51,332 nt of DNA from Clostridium cuniculi (lineage in GTDB: Bacteria > Bacillota > Clostridia > Clostridiales > Clostridiaceae), in assembly GCF_004353185.1 (NCBI RefSeq), contig NZ_SMUS01000029.1, forward strand, positions 1-51,332, read 5' to 3'. The notes beneath the pieces are model-generated. The model did no database searches and was not told the DNA's origin. It saw nothing but the letters and a program-made list of their open reading frames with translations. The position numbers and the translations under genes are program-made. Positions 18,468 through 27,945 of the stretch are shown here, one piece after another; positions within the stretch are counted from its first letter, which is position 1; each line of letters begins with the position of its first letter.

Positions 18468-19274
18468 TTATTTTCTTATAAACAATGTTCCAATTTCTTT
18501 TCCCTCAGTAATATCTAATAATATTGATGGATTATCTCCATTAGCTAATATCATATTACATCCTGCATTTATAGCTCTTTTCGCTGCTGTTAATTTTGTA
18601 GCCATTCCACCTGTTCCAAGTGAACTTCCAGCTCCACCTGCGCATGCTTCTAATTCTGGTGTAATTTCTTCTACAGTTCTTATAAGTTTAGAATTTGGAT
18701 TCTTTCTTGGGTCTGAATCATAGAATCCATCTATATCAGATAATATAATTAACAAGTCTGCTGATACTAATTGTGCAACTATCGCAGATAAATTATCATT
18801 ATCACCAAATCTAACTATGTTTTCTATTTCATCTATGGCAACAGTATCATTTTCATTAACTATTGGTATTATTCCATTCTCTAATAAAGTTTCAAATGTA
18901 TTAACAACATTTTCTCTTATATGATCATCTTCAACAACATCTCTTGTTAAAAGAACTTGACCAACAACATGACTGTATTCTCCAAAGAATTTACTATATA
19001 TATGCATAAGTTCACATTGTCCTACTGCTGCTACTGCCTGCTTTTCTTTTATACTTGTTGGTTTTTCTTTTAATTTCAGTTTATTAACTCCAACACCAAC
19101 TGCTCCTGATGTAACAAGTACCACTTCTTTTCCTGAATTCATTAAATCTGATAGAACTCTTGTTAATTTTTCGATTCTTGTTAAATTTATATTTCCATTA
19201 TCATAAGTAAGAGTAGAAGTCCCTACCTTAACTACTATTCTATTGCATTCTGTTATTTGATCCCTATAATCCAT
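18468..19274 (-). CDS. proB: Glutamate 5-kinase (short form without PUA domain)
   Basis: First step of proline synthesis: ATP-dependent phosphorylation of glutamate. The amino-acid kinase domain is complete ([40 protein letters not shown]). At 268 residues it lacks the C-terminal PUA domain of E. coli ProB, as in many clostridia. An upstream ATG at 19283 is in frame, but it touches GGGAG, whereas the ATG at 19274 has proper nine-base spacing and is preferred. First gene of proBA. Confidence 0.95.
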   Translation of the reverse strand: MDYRDQITECNRIVVKVGTSTLTYDNGNINLTRIEKLTRVLSDLMNSGKEVVLVTSGAVGVGVNKLKLKEKPTSIKEKQAVAAVGQCELMHIYSKFFGEYSHVVGQVLLTRDVVEDDHIRENVVNTFETLLENGIIPIVNENDTVAIDEIENIVRFGDNDNLSAIVAQLVSADLLIILSDIDGFYDSDPRKNPNSKLIRTVEEITPELEACAGGAGSSLGTGGMATKLTAAKRAINAGCNMILANGDNPSILLDITEGKEIGTLFIRK

Positions 19275-19571
19275 TTCACTCATCTCCCAAATCTTAGCTT
19301 GTTATTTTTATATTATAATTATCTTTATTACTATTTACCATAAAAATTTCCCTTACATTTATCCCCTCATATTCCTTTTAAAATGATTTATAACTATAAA
19401 ATTGAATAAAAATATTATAAAATTAAATATTTTTGCATAAAAATTAAATTTTAGAAGGTTTTTCTAAGATTTTATGCATAAAAAACTATTGATTTTTAAT
19501 ATTCTTGCATTTACAATGAACATAGCTGAATAATCATAAAAATTTATTTGTATAAATATAAAGGAGATAAA

Positions 19572-20948
19572 ATGGAGATTTCAAAAATTAACCCATTTAA
19601 TGATAATAAAGTTACCTTAAAAGATAACTTAAAATTTATAGTTCCTTCTATAATTGGTGTCTTATTATTTATGATTCCAATAAAATACGAAGGTGATGTA
19701 ACAATTCCAATTGCTATTTTTTCTGGAATGTTAGTAGATTTTCTTGGTGAATATTTAGTATATATAATTACTGGAACATTAGCTATATCAGCTATACTTA
19801 GTTTAATAACTACATTATTTAAACCTAAATTTATTACTAATAATAAATTATTAAACTCACTTTTTAGTACTACACCTTTATGGTTAACATCTAGGGTGCT
19901 TGGAGGAATATTTGGAGTTCTTGCAGCATTTCAAATAGGACCTGAAATGATAATAAGCGCAGATACTGGTTCATTTGTATTGCATGATCTTTTAACTGTG
20001 TTATTTTCTATATTTTTATTTGCAGGATTATTCTTACCACTATTACTTAACTTTGGCTTACTAGAGTTCTTTGGTGCTTTACTAACAAAAGTAATGAGAC
20101 CTGTATTTAAGTTACCTGGTCGTTCATCAATCGACTGTATCACTTCTTGGTTAGGTGATGGTACCTTAGGAATAATGCTAACTAACAAACAATATGAAGA
20201 TGGATTTTATACTGAAAGAGAAGCTGCTACTATAAGTACTACATTCTCTGCAGTTTCAATTACATTTAGTTTAGTTGTAATAAATACTGTTGGACTTGGA
20301 AATATGTTTGTACCATTCTATTTAACTGTTACATTTGCTGGTATAGTTGCAGCAATAATAGTTCCAAGAATTTATCCATTATCAAAAAAGAAAGATACTT
20401 ATTACAATGGTAAAACTAAAAAATTAGATGAATCTATCCCTGAAGGATATACTTCTTTATCATGGGGATATGAACAGGCTATAACAAAAGCAAGAAAAAA
20501 TTCTAATGTAGGTGAATTCTTCGCTGATGGTGCTAAAAATGTTTTAGAGATGTGGATTGGAGTTCTTCCTGTTGTTATGTGTATGGCAACAATAGCTCTT
20601 ATAATAGCCACTTATACTCCAGTATTTAAAATTTTAGGATTACCATTTGTTCCAATACTACATTTATTACAAGTACCTGAAGCACTTCAAGCTTCTCAAA
20701 CATTAGTTGTTGGGTTTGCTGATATGCTATTACCTTCAGTTGTTGCTTCAACAACAATAACTAGTGAAATGACAAGATTTATAGTTGCTGCAGTATCTGT
20801 AACTCAACTTGTATATATGTCTGAAGTTGGTGGTGTTTTACTTGGATCAAAGATTCCAGTAAACATAAAAGAATTAATCGTAATATTTATAGAAAGAACA
20901 TTAATAACTTTACCTGTTATAGTTTTAATTGCAAATTTCATTTATTAA
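19572..20948 (+). CDS. YjiH-family membrane protein (nucleoside-recognition/Gate domain)
   Basis: Multi-spanning inner-membrane protein of 458 residues with about ten hydrophobic helices. It resembles the YjiH group with Gate-type nucleoside-recognition segments (RSSIDCITSWLGDGTLGIML, and the C-terminal LPSVVASTTITSEMTRF). A transport role is likely but the substrate is unknown. AAGGAGATAAA before the ATG at 19572 fixes the start, so the in-frame ATG at 19548 is not used. A terminator follows closely, so it is monocistronic. Confidence 0.82.
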   Translation: MEISKINPFNDNKVTLKDNLKFIVPSIIGVLLFMIPIKYEGDVTIPIAIFSGMLVDFLGEYLVYIITGTLAISAILSLITTLFKPKFITNNKLLNSLFSTTPLWLTSRVLGGIFGVLAAFQIGPEMIISADTGSFVLHDLLTVLFSIFLFAGLFLPLLLNFGLLEFFGALLTKVMRPVFKLPGRSSIDCITSWLGDGTLGIMLTNKQYEDGFYTEREAATISTTFSAVSITFSLVVINTVGLGNMFVPFYLTVTFAGIVAAIIVPRIYPLSKKKDTYYNGKTKKLDESIPEGYTSLSWGYEQAITKARKNSNVGEFFADGAKNVLEMWIGVLPVVMCMATIALIIATYTPVFKILGLPFVPILHLLQVPEALQASQTLVVGFADMLLPSVVASTTITSEMTRFIVAAVSVTQLVYMSEVGGVLLGSKIPVNIKELIVIFIERTLITLPVIVLIANFIY

Positions 20949-20954
20949 AATACT

Positions 20955-20987
20955 TAAGCTGTCTTTTAAAGACAGCTTATTTTATTT
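20955..20987 (+). terminator. Intrinsic terminator after the YjiH-family gene
   Basis: AAGCTGTC, TTTTAAA, GACAGCTT and then ATTTTATTTT. It starts six bases after the stop codon. Confidence 0.85.
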
Positions 20988-20992
20988 TAAAT

Positions 20993-21023
20993 AAAAAAGG
21001 AGCAAACATAATGTTTAACTCCT
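20993..21023 (-). terminator. Terminator of tRNA-Glu
   Basis: Minus strand AGGAG-TT-AAACAT, loop, ATGTTTGCTCCT and six T, 12 bases beyond the CCA end of the tRNA. Confidence 0.8.
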
Positions 21024-21035
21024 AAATCCTTGATA

Positions 21036-21110
21036 TGGTGACCTGTAGGGGAATCGAACCCCTGATTTCACCGTGAGAGGGTGACGTCTTGACCTCTTGA
21101 CCAACAAGCC
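21036..21110 (-). tRNA. tRNA-Glu (anticodon CTC)
   Basis: 75-nt cloverleaf on the minus strand, beginning GGCTTGTTGGTC and ending in encoded CCA. The anticodon loop CTCTCAC (anticodon at 21075-21077) closes on a TCACC/GGTGA stem. The T arm is AGGGGTTCGAATCCCCT. The acceptor stem pairs fully, with two G-U wobbles. Confidence 0.93.
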
Positions 21111-21240
21111 ATTGTAAATTATTTACTTTACAATATTAATATTACCACATCTTATAAAAATATTCTAGTTATTTTTTACATTTTTAAAAAAATATTTAAT
21201 TTTTAAATATTTTTTCAATAACCTTTTTCATTTATCCATA

Positions 21241-22935
21241 TTAATTTTTAATTTTTAGATTTCTAAATCTGTTATAGGCACTTATTAATTCCTGTTTTCT
21301 GACAGTAGCGAGACTTCCATATCCACCTTTTGTATTATCAATATTAATAAGATTATTATTTATTTCTTCAATCATTTTATCTGTAATTTCAATTAAAGTT
21401 AAATTTTTTCCCATTAACTTATTTTCAACATATTTCATTATGGCACCTATAGTATTTAATTGTTCAGTATCTACAATCTGCTCAACAGCCCTTAAATCTA
21501 TATTATCTCTATTAATAGAAAGTCCATCTTTTCCTAAAGTTTTTATCTTAACACCTTTAGGTCCAGATTCTATAGTTCCTTTAAGTATTATTCTATTAAA
21601 ATTTATATTAATATCTAAGTCTTTATTATATTTCTTATTACTTTTACTTAAAGATTTAGCCTTCTCTGTAACTTCAAAAGGTTCATAATTATCCATTTGA
21701 ATAACTAGATCTGCAATATCAAAAAAATCTCCTGAACTTCCAGCCACTAATATAGTTGATATACCTTTTTTATTATAAAGACTTCTTGCAACATCAATAA
21801 ATGGAGTTATTGGTTCTTTATCCTTTACTACAAGCTGCTGCATAATGGTGTCTCTAATCATGAAGTTAGTTGCTGAAGTATCTTCATCAATTAAGAATAC
21901 TCTTGTTCCACTTTCAATTCCTTCAACAATATTAGCTGCTTGAGATGTACTTCCACTTGCATTCTCTGTATAAAACTTCACTGTATCTTTTCCATTAGGC
22001 AGATTATTTATAAATAATGATATATCAGTTTTAGTTATTGCTCTTCCATCTTCAGCTCTAACTTTTAAAGCACTATCATCAGTAATAACAAATTCTCTAC
22101 CATCACCTTCAATATGATTATATACACCAAGTTCTAATGCTCTAAGTAATGTTGATTTACCATGATATCCACCACCAACTATAAGTGTTATTCCTTCTGG
22201 TATTCCCATTCCTTTTATAATTCCTCTATTTGGTGTATTAAACTCTATTTCTAACTCCTTAGGCGATATGAATTTCTTTGCATCTTTTAATGGTTTTTGT
22301 GAAACTCCACTTTCCCTTGGCAAAATAGAATTATTAGCTACAAAGGCAACTAATTTTCTCTTTTTAAGTTCACCTCTAATAAACTCTTGATCTTGAACTA
22401 AATTTATTCTTTCATTTAAAGCTTTATTATTTATATTAGTGTAAATTAAAGTATTCTCTACTATATTAGGTAAAATATTAAATAATATCTTTTCTAATTC
22501 ATATGATAATACACTTCTTCCTTTAGCCGGAAAACCAACATAAAATCTTGCTTCAATTTTTTCATTATCTATTATTATTGAGGTTCTTTCTAATATTTGT
22601 TGTGGACATCTACTTATTTCTAAAAGCCCACTCTTACCTGATCCAAATATTTTTTCACCATATTTATATATATTTTTACTAAATAATCTAGTTAAAAAAT
22701 CACATAGTGCAATTTTCTTATATTTCTCATTAAATAATTGCCCTGGAAATTTATTAATATTATCTTCTACTATTACTCTAACTCTTGATGGTGATGCAAA
22801 TGGATCTCCTTGAACATGATCTATGCTTAATACATAGTTATCAAATTTATATTGACCCTCTAAATCTTTATATGACTTATATCCTCGTCCATTGATTCTA
22901 TCTAATTCTCTTTTTAAATCCCTTGAATTTTTCAT
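21241..22935 (-). CDS. ABC-class ATPase (PF09818 type)
   Basis: Soluble ATPase of 564 residues of the predicted 'ABC-class ATPase' family, not linked to a transporter permease. The Walker A is GGGYHGKST with Lys260, and a Walker B-like FLIDEDTSATNFMIRD carries the Glu. The first 240 residues are the family-specific N-terminal part (IDHVQGDPFASPSRVRV). The function of the family is unknown. The gene starts 3 bp after the DUF1836 gene, so the two form a tight operon. Confidence 0.87.
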   Translation of the reverse strand: MKNSRDLKRELDRINGRGYKSYKDLEGQYKFDNYVLSIDHVQGDPFASPSRVRVIVEDNINKFPGQLFNEKYKKIALCDFLTRLFSKNIYKYGEKIFGSGKSGLLEISRCPQQILERTSIIIDNEKIEARFYVGFPAKGRSVLSYELEKILFNILPNIVENTLIYTNINNKALNERINLVQDQEFIRGELKKRKLVAFVANNSILPRESGVSQKPLKDAKKFISPKELEIEFNTPNRGIIKGMGIPEGITLIVGGGYHGKSTLLRALELGVYNHIEGDGREFVITDDSALKVRAEDGRAITKTDISLFINNLPNGKDTVKFYTENASGSTSQAANIVEGIESGTRVFLIDEDTSATNFMIRDTIMQQLVVKDKEPITPFIDVARSLYNKKGISTILVAGSSGDFFDIADLVIQMDNYEPFEVTEKAKSLSKSNKKYNKDLDININFNRIILKGTIESGPKGVKIKTLGKDGLSINRDNIDLRAVEQIVDTEQLNTIGAIMKYVENKLMGKNLTLIEITDKMIEEINNNLINIDNTKGGYGSLATVRKQELISAYNRFRNLKIKN

Positions 22936-22938
22936 ATA

Positions 22939-23511
22939 CTACTCCTGTTCAGTGAAGAACTCATCGATTAACTTCTCACTCATTCTTCTATACATATTAC
23001 TCATATTTACTAAAGAACATAACAATAAAAATCTTTTTTCAAATTCACTATTTAATACTTTATTTTCATCAATTTTATTATTTATATTCTCAATTTTATT
23101 AATAACATCTTCTCTAAAATTATTTTCATCATTTACGCATTCATCTAAAAAGCAAGAGTATAATTCTCTTAGTGGATAATTATCTTCCTCTGGCTTATTT
23201 ATAATTTCATCTAAAGAAAGCTTTATATCATTGATAGATAATGCCCCTTTTAAATTATAAATTAAAGACATTAATATTATATGTTCTTTTGAATATTTCT
23301 TATTTTTTATTGGTAATAATAACTTTCCTTTAGCATAATTATTAATCATGGTTTTTGTTAATATCTTCTCATCTTCATTTCTTTTTTGATCACTTAACTT
23401 TGATTCAAATAATTGTATTACTTGATCCATGTATAAATCTATTTCCGGTATTTCATCCAATTTTATATTACTTTCTAATTTCAAATCATTTAATATATCT
23501 AGTATATTCAT
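22939..23511 (-). CDS. DUF1836 protein with MerR-like helix-turn-helix
   Basis: Protein of 190 residues from the preferred start. The central LTKTMINNYAKGKLLLP and KKYSKEHIILMSLIYNLKG segments read like a MerR-type winged helix, so DNA binding is plausible. The family itself is uncharacterised. GGAGG lies five bases before the ATG at 23511, making the upstream TTG at 23523 unlikely. It precedes the ABC-class ATPase by 3 bp. A palindrome GTAGTTT-N3-AAACTAT sits just upstream of its ribosome site, and a second copy lies by the divergent gene. Confidence 0.78.
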   Translation of the reverse strand: MNILDILNDLKLESNIKLDEIPEIDLYMDQVIQLFESKLSDQKRNEDEKILTKTMINNYAKGKLLLPIKNKKYSKEHIILMSLIYNLKGALSINDIKLSLDEIINKPEEDNYPLRELYSCFLDECVNDENNFREDVINKIENINNKIDENKVLNSEFEKRFLLLCSLVNMSNMYRRMSEKLIDEFFTEQE

Positions 23512-23523
23512 AGTATCCTCCAA

Positions 23524-23540
23524 GTAGTTTCAAAAACTAT
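23524..23540. promoter_or_regulatory. Palindromic operator candidate, site A
   Basis: GTAGTTT-CAA-AAACTAT, one mismatch from perfect. It lies directly upstream of the GGAGG of the DUF1836 gene. The same core recurs at site B. Confidence 0.55.
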
Positions 23541-23675
23541 ATCATATCATCTCTACATTTAATAATAATAGCATTTACTAATATTTGCAAGAATATTTAA
23601 TCTAATTGATGATAATTTCCTTAAATCACCTATCATAAACTTTGACTATTTTGCATATATAATAAATAATATTAA

Positions 23676-23708
23676 TATAATATCACGTAGTTTTGTAAAC
23701 TACATGAT
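23676..23708 (+). promoter_or_regulatory. Consensus -10 and palindromic operator candidate, site B
   Basis: TATAAT (23676-23681) is followed at once by ATCACGTAGTTT-TGT-AAACTACATGAT (23682-23708), 12-bp arms with one mismatch. It shares the GTAGTTT-N3-AAACTA core with site A, about 160 bp away, and lies over the likely transcription start of the PAQR gene. Confidence 0.6.
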
Positions 23709-23731
23709 AGATTGAGAGGTGTTTTTTCTAT

Positions 23732-24379
23732 ATGCATAAAAAATTAAGAGAACCTATTAACTCTATTACTCATCTTGCTGGAGCTGGATTATCTTTACTT
23801 GCTTTAATAGCAATGTTAATTAAGGCTATATCCTCAAATTCTTCCAGTATTGCAATATTATCTGTGACTATTTTTGGAATTAGTTTAATTCTTTTATATA
23901 CAACTTCAGGAACCTATCATGGAATAATGTCTAGTGAAAAAGTAATTTCTACTTTTAAAAAACTAGATCACTCAATGATTTTTGTTCTAATTGCTGGATC
24001 TTATGCTCCGTTCTGCTTGCTTTCTATCGGTGGCAAATTTGGTATTACAATGTTTCTAATAATGATTACTCTTGCTATTGCAGGAATTATATTTAAACTT
24101 TATTGGTTTAATTGCCCTTGTTGGGTTGATAGTGCAATGTATATTGGAATGGGATGGGCTGCTTTATTTATGATTAAACCTTTAGCTGCTATTTTACCTG
24201 GAATAAGTTTATTTTTATTAGTTCTTGGTGGAATCCTTTATACAATTGGTGGAGTTATTTATGCTACTAAATCTAAGAGGCTAACTATAGGAAATTGGGG
24301 GTTTCATGAAATATTCCATATCTTTATATTGCTTGGCAGTTTAAGTCATTTTATTTGTGTATATACTTACGTAATATAA
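23732..24379 (+). CDS. Hemolysin III/PAQR family membrane protein
   Basis: Integral membrane protein of 215 residues with about seven helices. Family landmarks are EPINSITHLAGAG at the N-terminus, TSGTYHGIMSSEK, LDHSMIFVLIAGSYAPF in the middle and FHEIFHIFILLGSLSHF at the C-terminus, which place the histidines expected to bind metal. The physiological role is uncertain; haemolysis is a historic label. It is transcribed divergently from the DUF1836/ABC-ATPase operon. Confidence 0.92.
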   Translation: MHKKLREPINSITHLAGAGLSLLALIAMLIKAISSNSSSIAILSVTIFGISLILLYTTSGTYHGIMSSEKVISTFKKLDHSMIFVLIAGSYAPFCLLSIGGKFGITMFLIMITLAIAGIIFKLYWFNCPCWVDSAMYIGMGWAALFMIKPLAAILPGISLFLLVLGGILYTIGGVIYATKSKRLTIGNWGFHEIFHIFILLGSLSHFICVYTYVI

Positions 24380-24447
24380 TTAAATTTTATTTATGAGAGA
24401 TTTATATAATGAATGATTTAAATGAATATTTAGTTTAATCTTTTCTT

Positions 24448-24485
24448 AAAAATACCTGCAATAAATAATTATTGCAGGTATTTTA
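24448..24485 (+). terminator. Terminator after the PAQR gene
   Basis: AAATACCTGCAATAA and its complement TTATTGCAGGTATTT enclose a short loop, with A and T runs on either side. It could act both ways, though only the upstream plus-strand gene is close. Confidence 0.8.
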
Positions 24486-24646
24486 ATATTCCAAATAAAA
24501 TATTATTTAGATATATAAAATTTTACAATGATTTTTTTTGCAGAATTCACACTAATTCACTCCCTCAATATTGCATATTTTCATGAAAATATAAAAACTT
24601 TGTGTTATAATATCGGGAGAATAAGAAATGAAATGAGGTATGTTGA

Positions 24647-26236
24647 GTGATAAATGTTTTAAATGTAAGTTTAAGATACGGGTCTCGTAAATTATTTGAA
24701 GACGTTAATATCAAATTTACTCCTGGGAATTGTTATGGTGTTATTGGTGCTAACGGAGCTGGAAAATCTACATTCCTAAAAATATTATCTGGAGAAGTTG
24801 AGCCAAATACTGGTGAAGTTATAATTGCTCCAAATACAAGAATGTCTGTTTTAAGTCAGGACCATTATAAATATGATGAATTCCCTGTTTTAGAAACAGT
24901 TATAATGGGTAATGAAAGATTACATACTATAATGAAAGAAAAAGATGCTTTATATGCTAAACCAGACTTTTCAGATGAAGATGGAATTAAAGCTGCTGAA
25001 TTAGAAGGTGAATTTGCTGAATTAAATGGTTGGGAAGCTGAATCTGAAGCATCATCTTTATTACAAGGTTTAGGAATCGGAACTGATGCACACTATAAAT
25101 TAATGTCAGAATTAACTGGTGCTGAGAAAGTTAAAGTATTACTTGCTCAAGCTTTATTCGGTAACCCAGGAATATTAATCCTAGACGAGCCTACTAACCA
25201 CTTAGATATTAAATCAATTAAATGGCTTCAATCTTTCTTAGGTGACTTTGAAGGTACAGTTATAGTTGTATCACACGATAGACATTTCTTAAATGAAGTT
25301 TGTACTCACATGGCTGACGTTGACTTCGGTAAGATTAAACTATATGTTGGTAACTATGATTTCTGGTATGAATCAAGCCAATTAGCTACTCAAATGGCTA
25401 AAGACCAAAATAAGAAAAAAGAAGAAAAGATTAAGGAATTACAAGACTTTATCGCTAGATTTAGTGCTAATGCTTCTAAGTCAAAGCAAGCAACATCTCG
25501 TAAAAAGTTATTAGAAAAAATTACTTTAGACGATATTCAACCATCAAGCAGAAGATATCCATTCGTTGGATTTAAACCTGAAAGAGAAGTTGGTAATGAT
25601 ATATTAGTAGTTGAAGGATTATCTAAAACTATTGATGGAGTTAAAGTTTTAGATAATGTAAGCTTCAGAGTAAATAAAGATGAAAAAATTGCTTTTGTAG
25701 GAAATGAAATTGCAATTACAACTTTATTTAAGATAATAAACGGAGAAATGGAACCAGATGCTGGTGAATACAAATGGGGAATCACTATAACTAAAGCATA
25801 CTTCCCTAAAGATAACTCTGAATTCTTTAACGATTGTACATTAAGCTTAGTTGACTGGTTAAGACAATTCTCTGAAGAAAAATCTGAAAGTTATATCAGA
25901 GGTTTCTTAGGAAGAATGTTATTCTCTGGAGAAGAAGCTTTAAAACAAGCTAACGTATTATCTGGAGGAGAAAAAGTTAGATGTATGCTTTCTAGAATGA
26001 TGCTTTCTAGTGCAAATGTATTAATTTTAGATGGTCCTACTAACCACTTAGACCTTGAATCAATTACAGCTGTAAATAACGGATTAAAAGATTATAACAG
26101 TAATGTATTATTTGCTTCTCATGACCACCAATTCGTTCAAACAGTTGCAAATAGAATTATAAGAGTAAATGATGACGGATCTATCTTTGATAGAACTATG
26201 ACATATGACGAATTCTTAGAAAAATTCGGTGAATAA
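24647..26236 (+). CDS. ABC-F family ATPase (YkpA/YbiT-like) with asymmetric sites
   Basis: Duplicated soluble ABC ATPase of 529 residues with no membrane domain, of the translation-associated ABC-F type. NBD1 has Walker A GANGAGKST and Walker B ILDEPTNHLD, but its signature is LTGAEK instead of LSGGE. NBD2 has a normal LSGGEK, but a degenerate Walker A (VGNEIAITT, no Lys) and ILDGPTNHLD with Gly replacing the catalytic Glu. One composite site should be competent and the other not. The linker between them is charged, about residues 244-292. The start is GTG with GAGG eight bases upstream. Confidence 0.92.
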   Translation: MINVLNVSLRYGSRKLFEDVNIKFTPGNCYGVIGANGAGKSTFLKILSGEVEPNTGEVIIAPNTRMSVLSQDHYKYDEFPVLETVIMGNERLHTIMKEKDALYAKPDFSDEDGIKAAELEGEFAELNGWEAESEASSLLQGLGIGTDAHYKLMSELTGAEKVKVLLAQALFGNPGILILDEPTNHLDIKSIKWLQSFLGDFEGTVIVVSHDRHFLNEVCTHMADVDFGKIKLYVGNYDFWYESSQLATQMAKDQNKKKEEKIKELQDFIARFSANASKSKQATSRKKLLEKITLDDIQPSSRRYPFVGFKPEREVGNDILVVEGLSKTIDGVKVLDNVSFRVNKDEKIAFVGNEIAITTLFKIINGEMEPDAGEYKWGITITKAYFPKDNSEFFNDCTLSLVDWLRQFSEEKSESYIRGFLGRMLFSGEEALKQANVLSGGEKVRCMLSRMMLSSANVLILDGPTNHLDLESITAVNNGLKDYNSNVLFASHDHQFVQTVANRIIRVNDDGSIFDRTMTYDEFLEKFGE

Positions 26237-26237
26237 T

Positions 26238-26268
26238 AAAAGAGCCAGCTATACTGGCTCTTTTATTT
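26238..26268. terminator. Bidirectional terminator, ABC-F and TetR genes
   Basis: AAAAGAGCCAG, TATA-like loop, CTGGCTCTTTTA between convergent genes. The end of the TetR gene overlaps its right flank. Confidence 0.85.
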
Positions 26269-26823
26269 AATTACTAAACCATCAAACATTATATCTACAA
26301 TATTTTTCATGGTCTCTTTATACTCTAACTTTTCCTTATGTAAATTATCATCTTCAATTAAAATTCTAATACTACCAATTAAAACACTTTTCATAAGATA
26401 TAAATTTACTTTTTTAATCAATCCCTCTTCAATACATTTATTCGCTAGTATTTCTGTTGGTTTCCAGCCTATATCTAATCTATTAATTATTTTTTCATAG
26501 ATATTAGGATAAAATTTCTTTATTTCATGTATTTTTGTATAATCAATAGTATTATAAGAAGTTGGAATTATTGTTAATAATCCCTTTAACTTGTCTAAAT
26601 CATCTATACTATTATCTTTAATTATTTCTTGTCCTTGTTGCTTAATTGAATCAAATACCTCATCAACTAATAAACTTAGTAATGTTTCCTTACTATCTAT
26701 ATTTTCATAAAGTGTTCTTTTACTAACCCCTAATTTGTTAGCAATATCATCCATCGTAAATTTAACGCCTTTTTCTCTAAAAATATCTATCGTTGCATTT
26801 ATTATTTTTATTTCCAAGCTCAT
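26263..26823 (-). CDS. TetR-family transcriptional regulator
   Basis: Repressor of about 186 residues. The N-terminal helix-turn-helix (about 15-60) is clear: VKFTMDDIANKLGVSKRTLYENIDSKETLL. The ligand-binding C-terminal part is divergent. GGAGG lies five bases before the ATG at 26823, so the in-frame ATG at 26835, which overlaps that site, is unlikely. It is divergent from psd, and two copies of TAATAAACTATT lie in the gap between them. Ligand and targets unknown. Confidence 0.9.
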   Translation of the reverse strand: MSLEIKIINATIDIFREKGVKFTMDDIANKLGVSKRTLYENIDSKETLLSLLVDEVFDSIKQQGQEIIKDNSIDDLDKLKGLLTIIPTSYNTIDYTKIHEIKKFYPNIYEKIINRLDIGWKPTEILANKCIEEGLIKKVNLYLMKSVLIGSIRILIEDDNLHKEKLEYKETMKNIVDIMFDGLVIK

Positions 26824-27030
26824 ATCATCCTCCATAACCTAATAAACTATTTCATATAGATTTATTCTATAGCTTTACCTTTATAGTTTCAAATAATTTT
26901 TCTATTATATTAATGTTAATAAACTATTAAAAGAAAATATGTTAATATATTATAAGAATATTATTGTATTTTCATTTATAATAAATAATAACAGTTTTCT
27001 TAATCACAATAATTAATATGAGGTAAATTT

Positions 27031-27921
27031 ATGATACAAGTTTATAATAGAAAAACAAATAAATATGATACTGAGAATGTCGCTGGCGAAAAATACATAA
27101 AGTGGGCTTATGAATCACCCCTAGGTAAAGGCTTTGTTGAATTATTTATAAAAAGAAAGTTTTTTTCTAAATTATACGGTAATTATTGCGATAGTAAATT
27201 TAGTACCAAAAAAATTAATTCTTTTATTAAAAACTTTAATATTGATACTGATATATTAACTAATGATCCATCTGATTTCAAAAGTTTTAATGACTTCTTT
27301 ATTAGAAAACTTACTCCAGAAGCTAGGCCTATTAATAAAGATAAAAATATCTTAATCTCTCCTGGTGATGGACGTTTATTAGCTTATACTGATATTGATA
27401 TAGATTCTTTAATTCAGGTAAAAGGAATTACTTATAGCCTATCTGAATTAATAGAAGATAATCCTATTGCAAATGAATACGTTGGTGGTACTTGCTTAGT
27501 TTTAAGGTTATGTCCTACAGACTATCATAGACTACATTTCATTGATAATGGTGTTGCAGAAAAATCAAATATAGTTAAAGGGAATTATTACTCTGTTAAT
27601 CCTACAGCTTTAGAGAGAATTCCTAAATTATATTGTCAAAATAAACGTGAATGGTCTATTTTCCATTCCGAAAACTTTGACGATGTAATTCTTATAGAAG
27701 TAGGTGCAACTTGTGTTGGATCTATAGTTCAAAGCTATGAACCAAATAAAAAAGTTGCTAGAGGTGATGAAAAATCATACTTTAAGTTTGGTGGTTCTAC
27801 TACTATTCTTTTCTTTAAACCAAACACTGTAAACATAGATGATGATATCCTTATTCAATCATCCTTTGGCTTTGAAACAAAAGTTAATATGGGAGAAAAA
27901 ATAGGAGAAAAATTTAACTAA
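27031..27921 (+). CDS. psd: Phosphatidylserine decarboxylase proenzyme
   Basis: Makes phosphatidylethanolamine from phosphatidylserine at the membrane. The 296-residue proenzyme should self-cleave before the Ser of the [11 protein letters not shown] motif (about residue 254), leaving a pyruvoyl group on the alpha chain. The middle region has SPGDGRLL and [13 protein letters not shown] as in the family. A terminator overlapping the next gene follows. No pssA is visible in this window. Confidence 0.95.
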   Translation: MIQVYNRKTNKYDTENVAGEKYIKWAYESPLGKGFVELFIKRKFFSKLYGNYCDSKFSTKKINSFIKNFNIDTDILTNDPSDFKSFNDFFIRKLTPEARPINKDKNILISPGDGRLLAYTDIDIDSLIQVKGITYSLSELIEDNPIANEYVGGTCLVLRLCPTDYHRLHFIDNGVAEKSNIVKGNYYSVNPTALERIPKLYCQNKREWSIFHSENFDDVILIEVGATCVGSIVQSYEPNKKVARGDEKSYFKFGGSTTILFFKPNTVNIDDDILIQSSFGFETKVNMGEKIGEKFN

Positions 27922-27945
27922 AGTGCCTTGCACTTTAGTTATTTA
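27916..27945. terminator. Bidirectional terminator, psd and Card1-like genes
   Basis: AACTAAAGTGC, CTT, GCACTTTAGTT perfect 11-bp stem followed by ATTTATT. The stop codon of the minus-strand Card1-like gene lies in the right arm. Confidence 0.85.

Noticed and set aside
19284..19571. T-box or riboswitch upstream of proB or the YjiH-family gene
   Set aside because: No T-box motif, specifier stem or terminator was found; only AT-rich sequence with short repeats.
24647..26236. Frameshift or decay in the second ABC domain
   Set aside because: The frame is open throughout, LSGGEK is intact, and the changes fall into one composite site, so they look functional.
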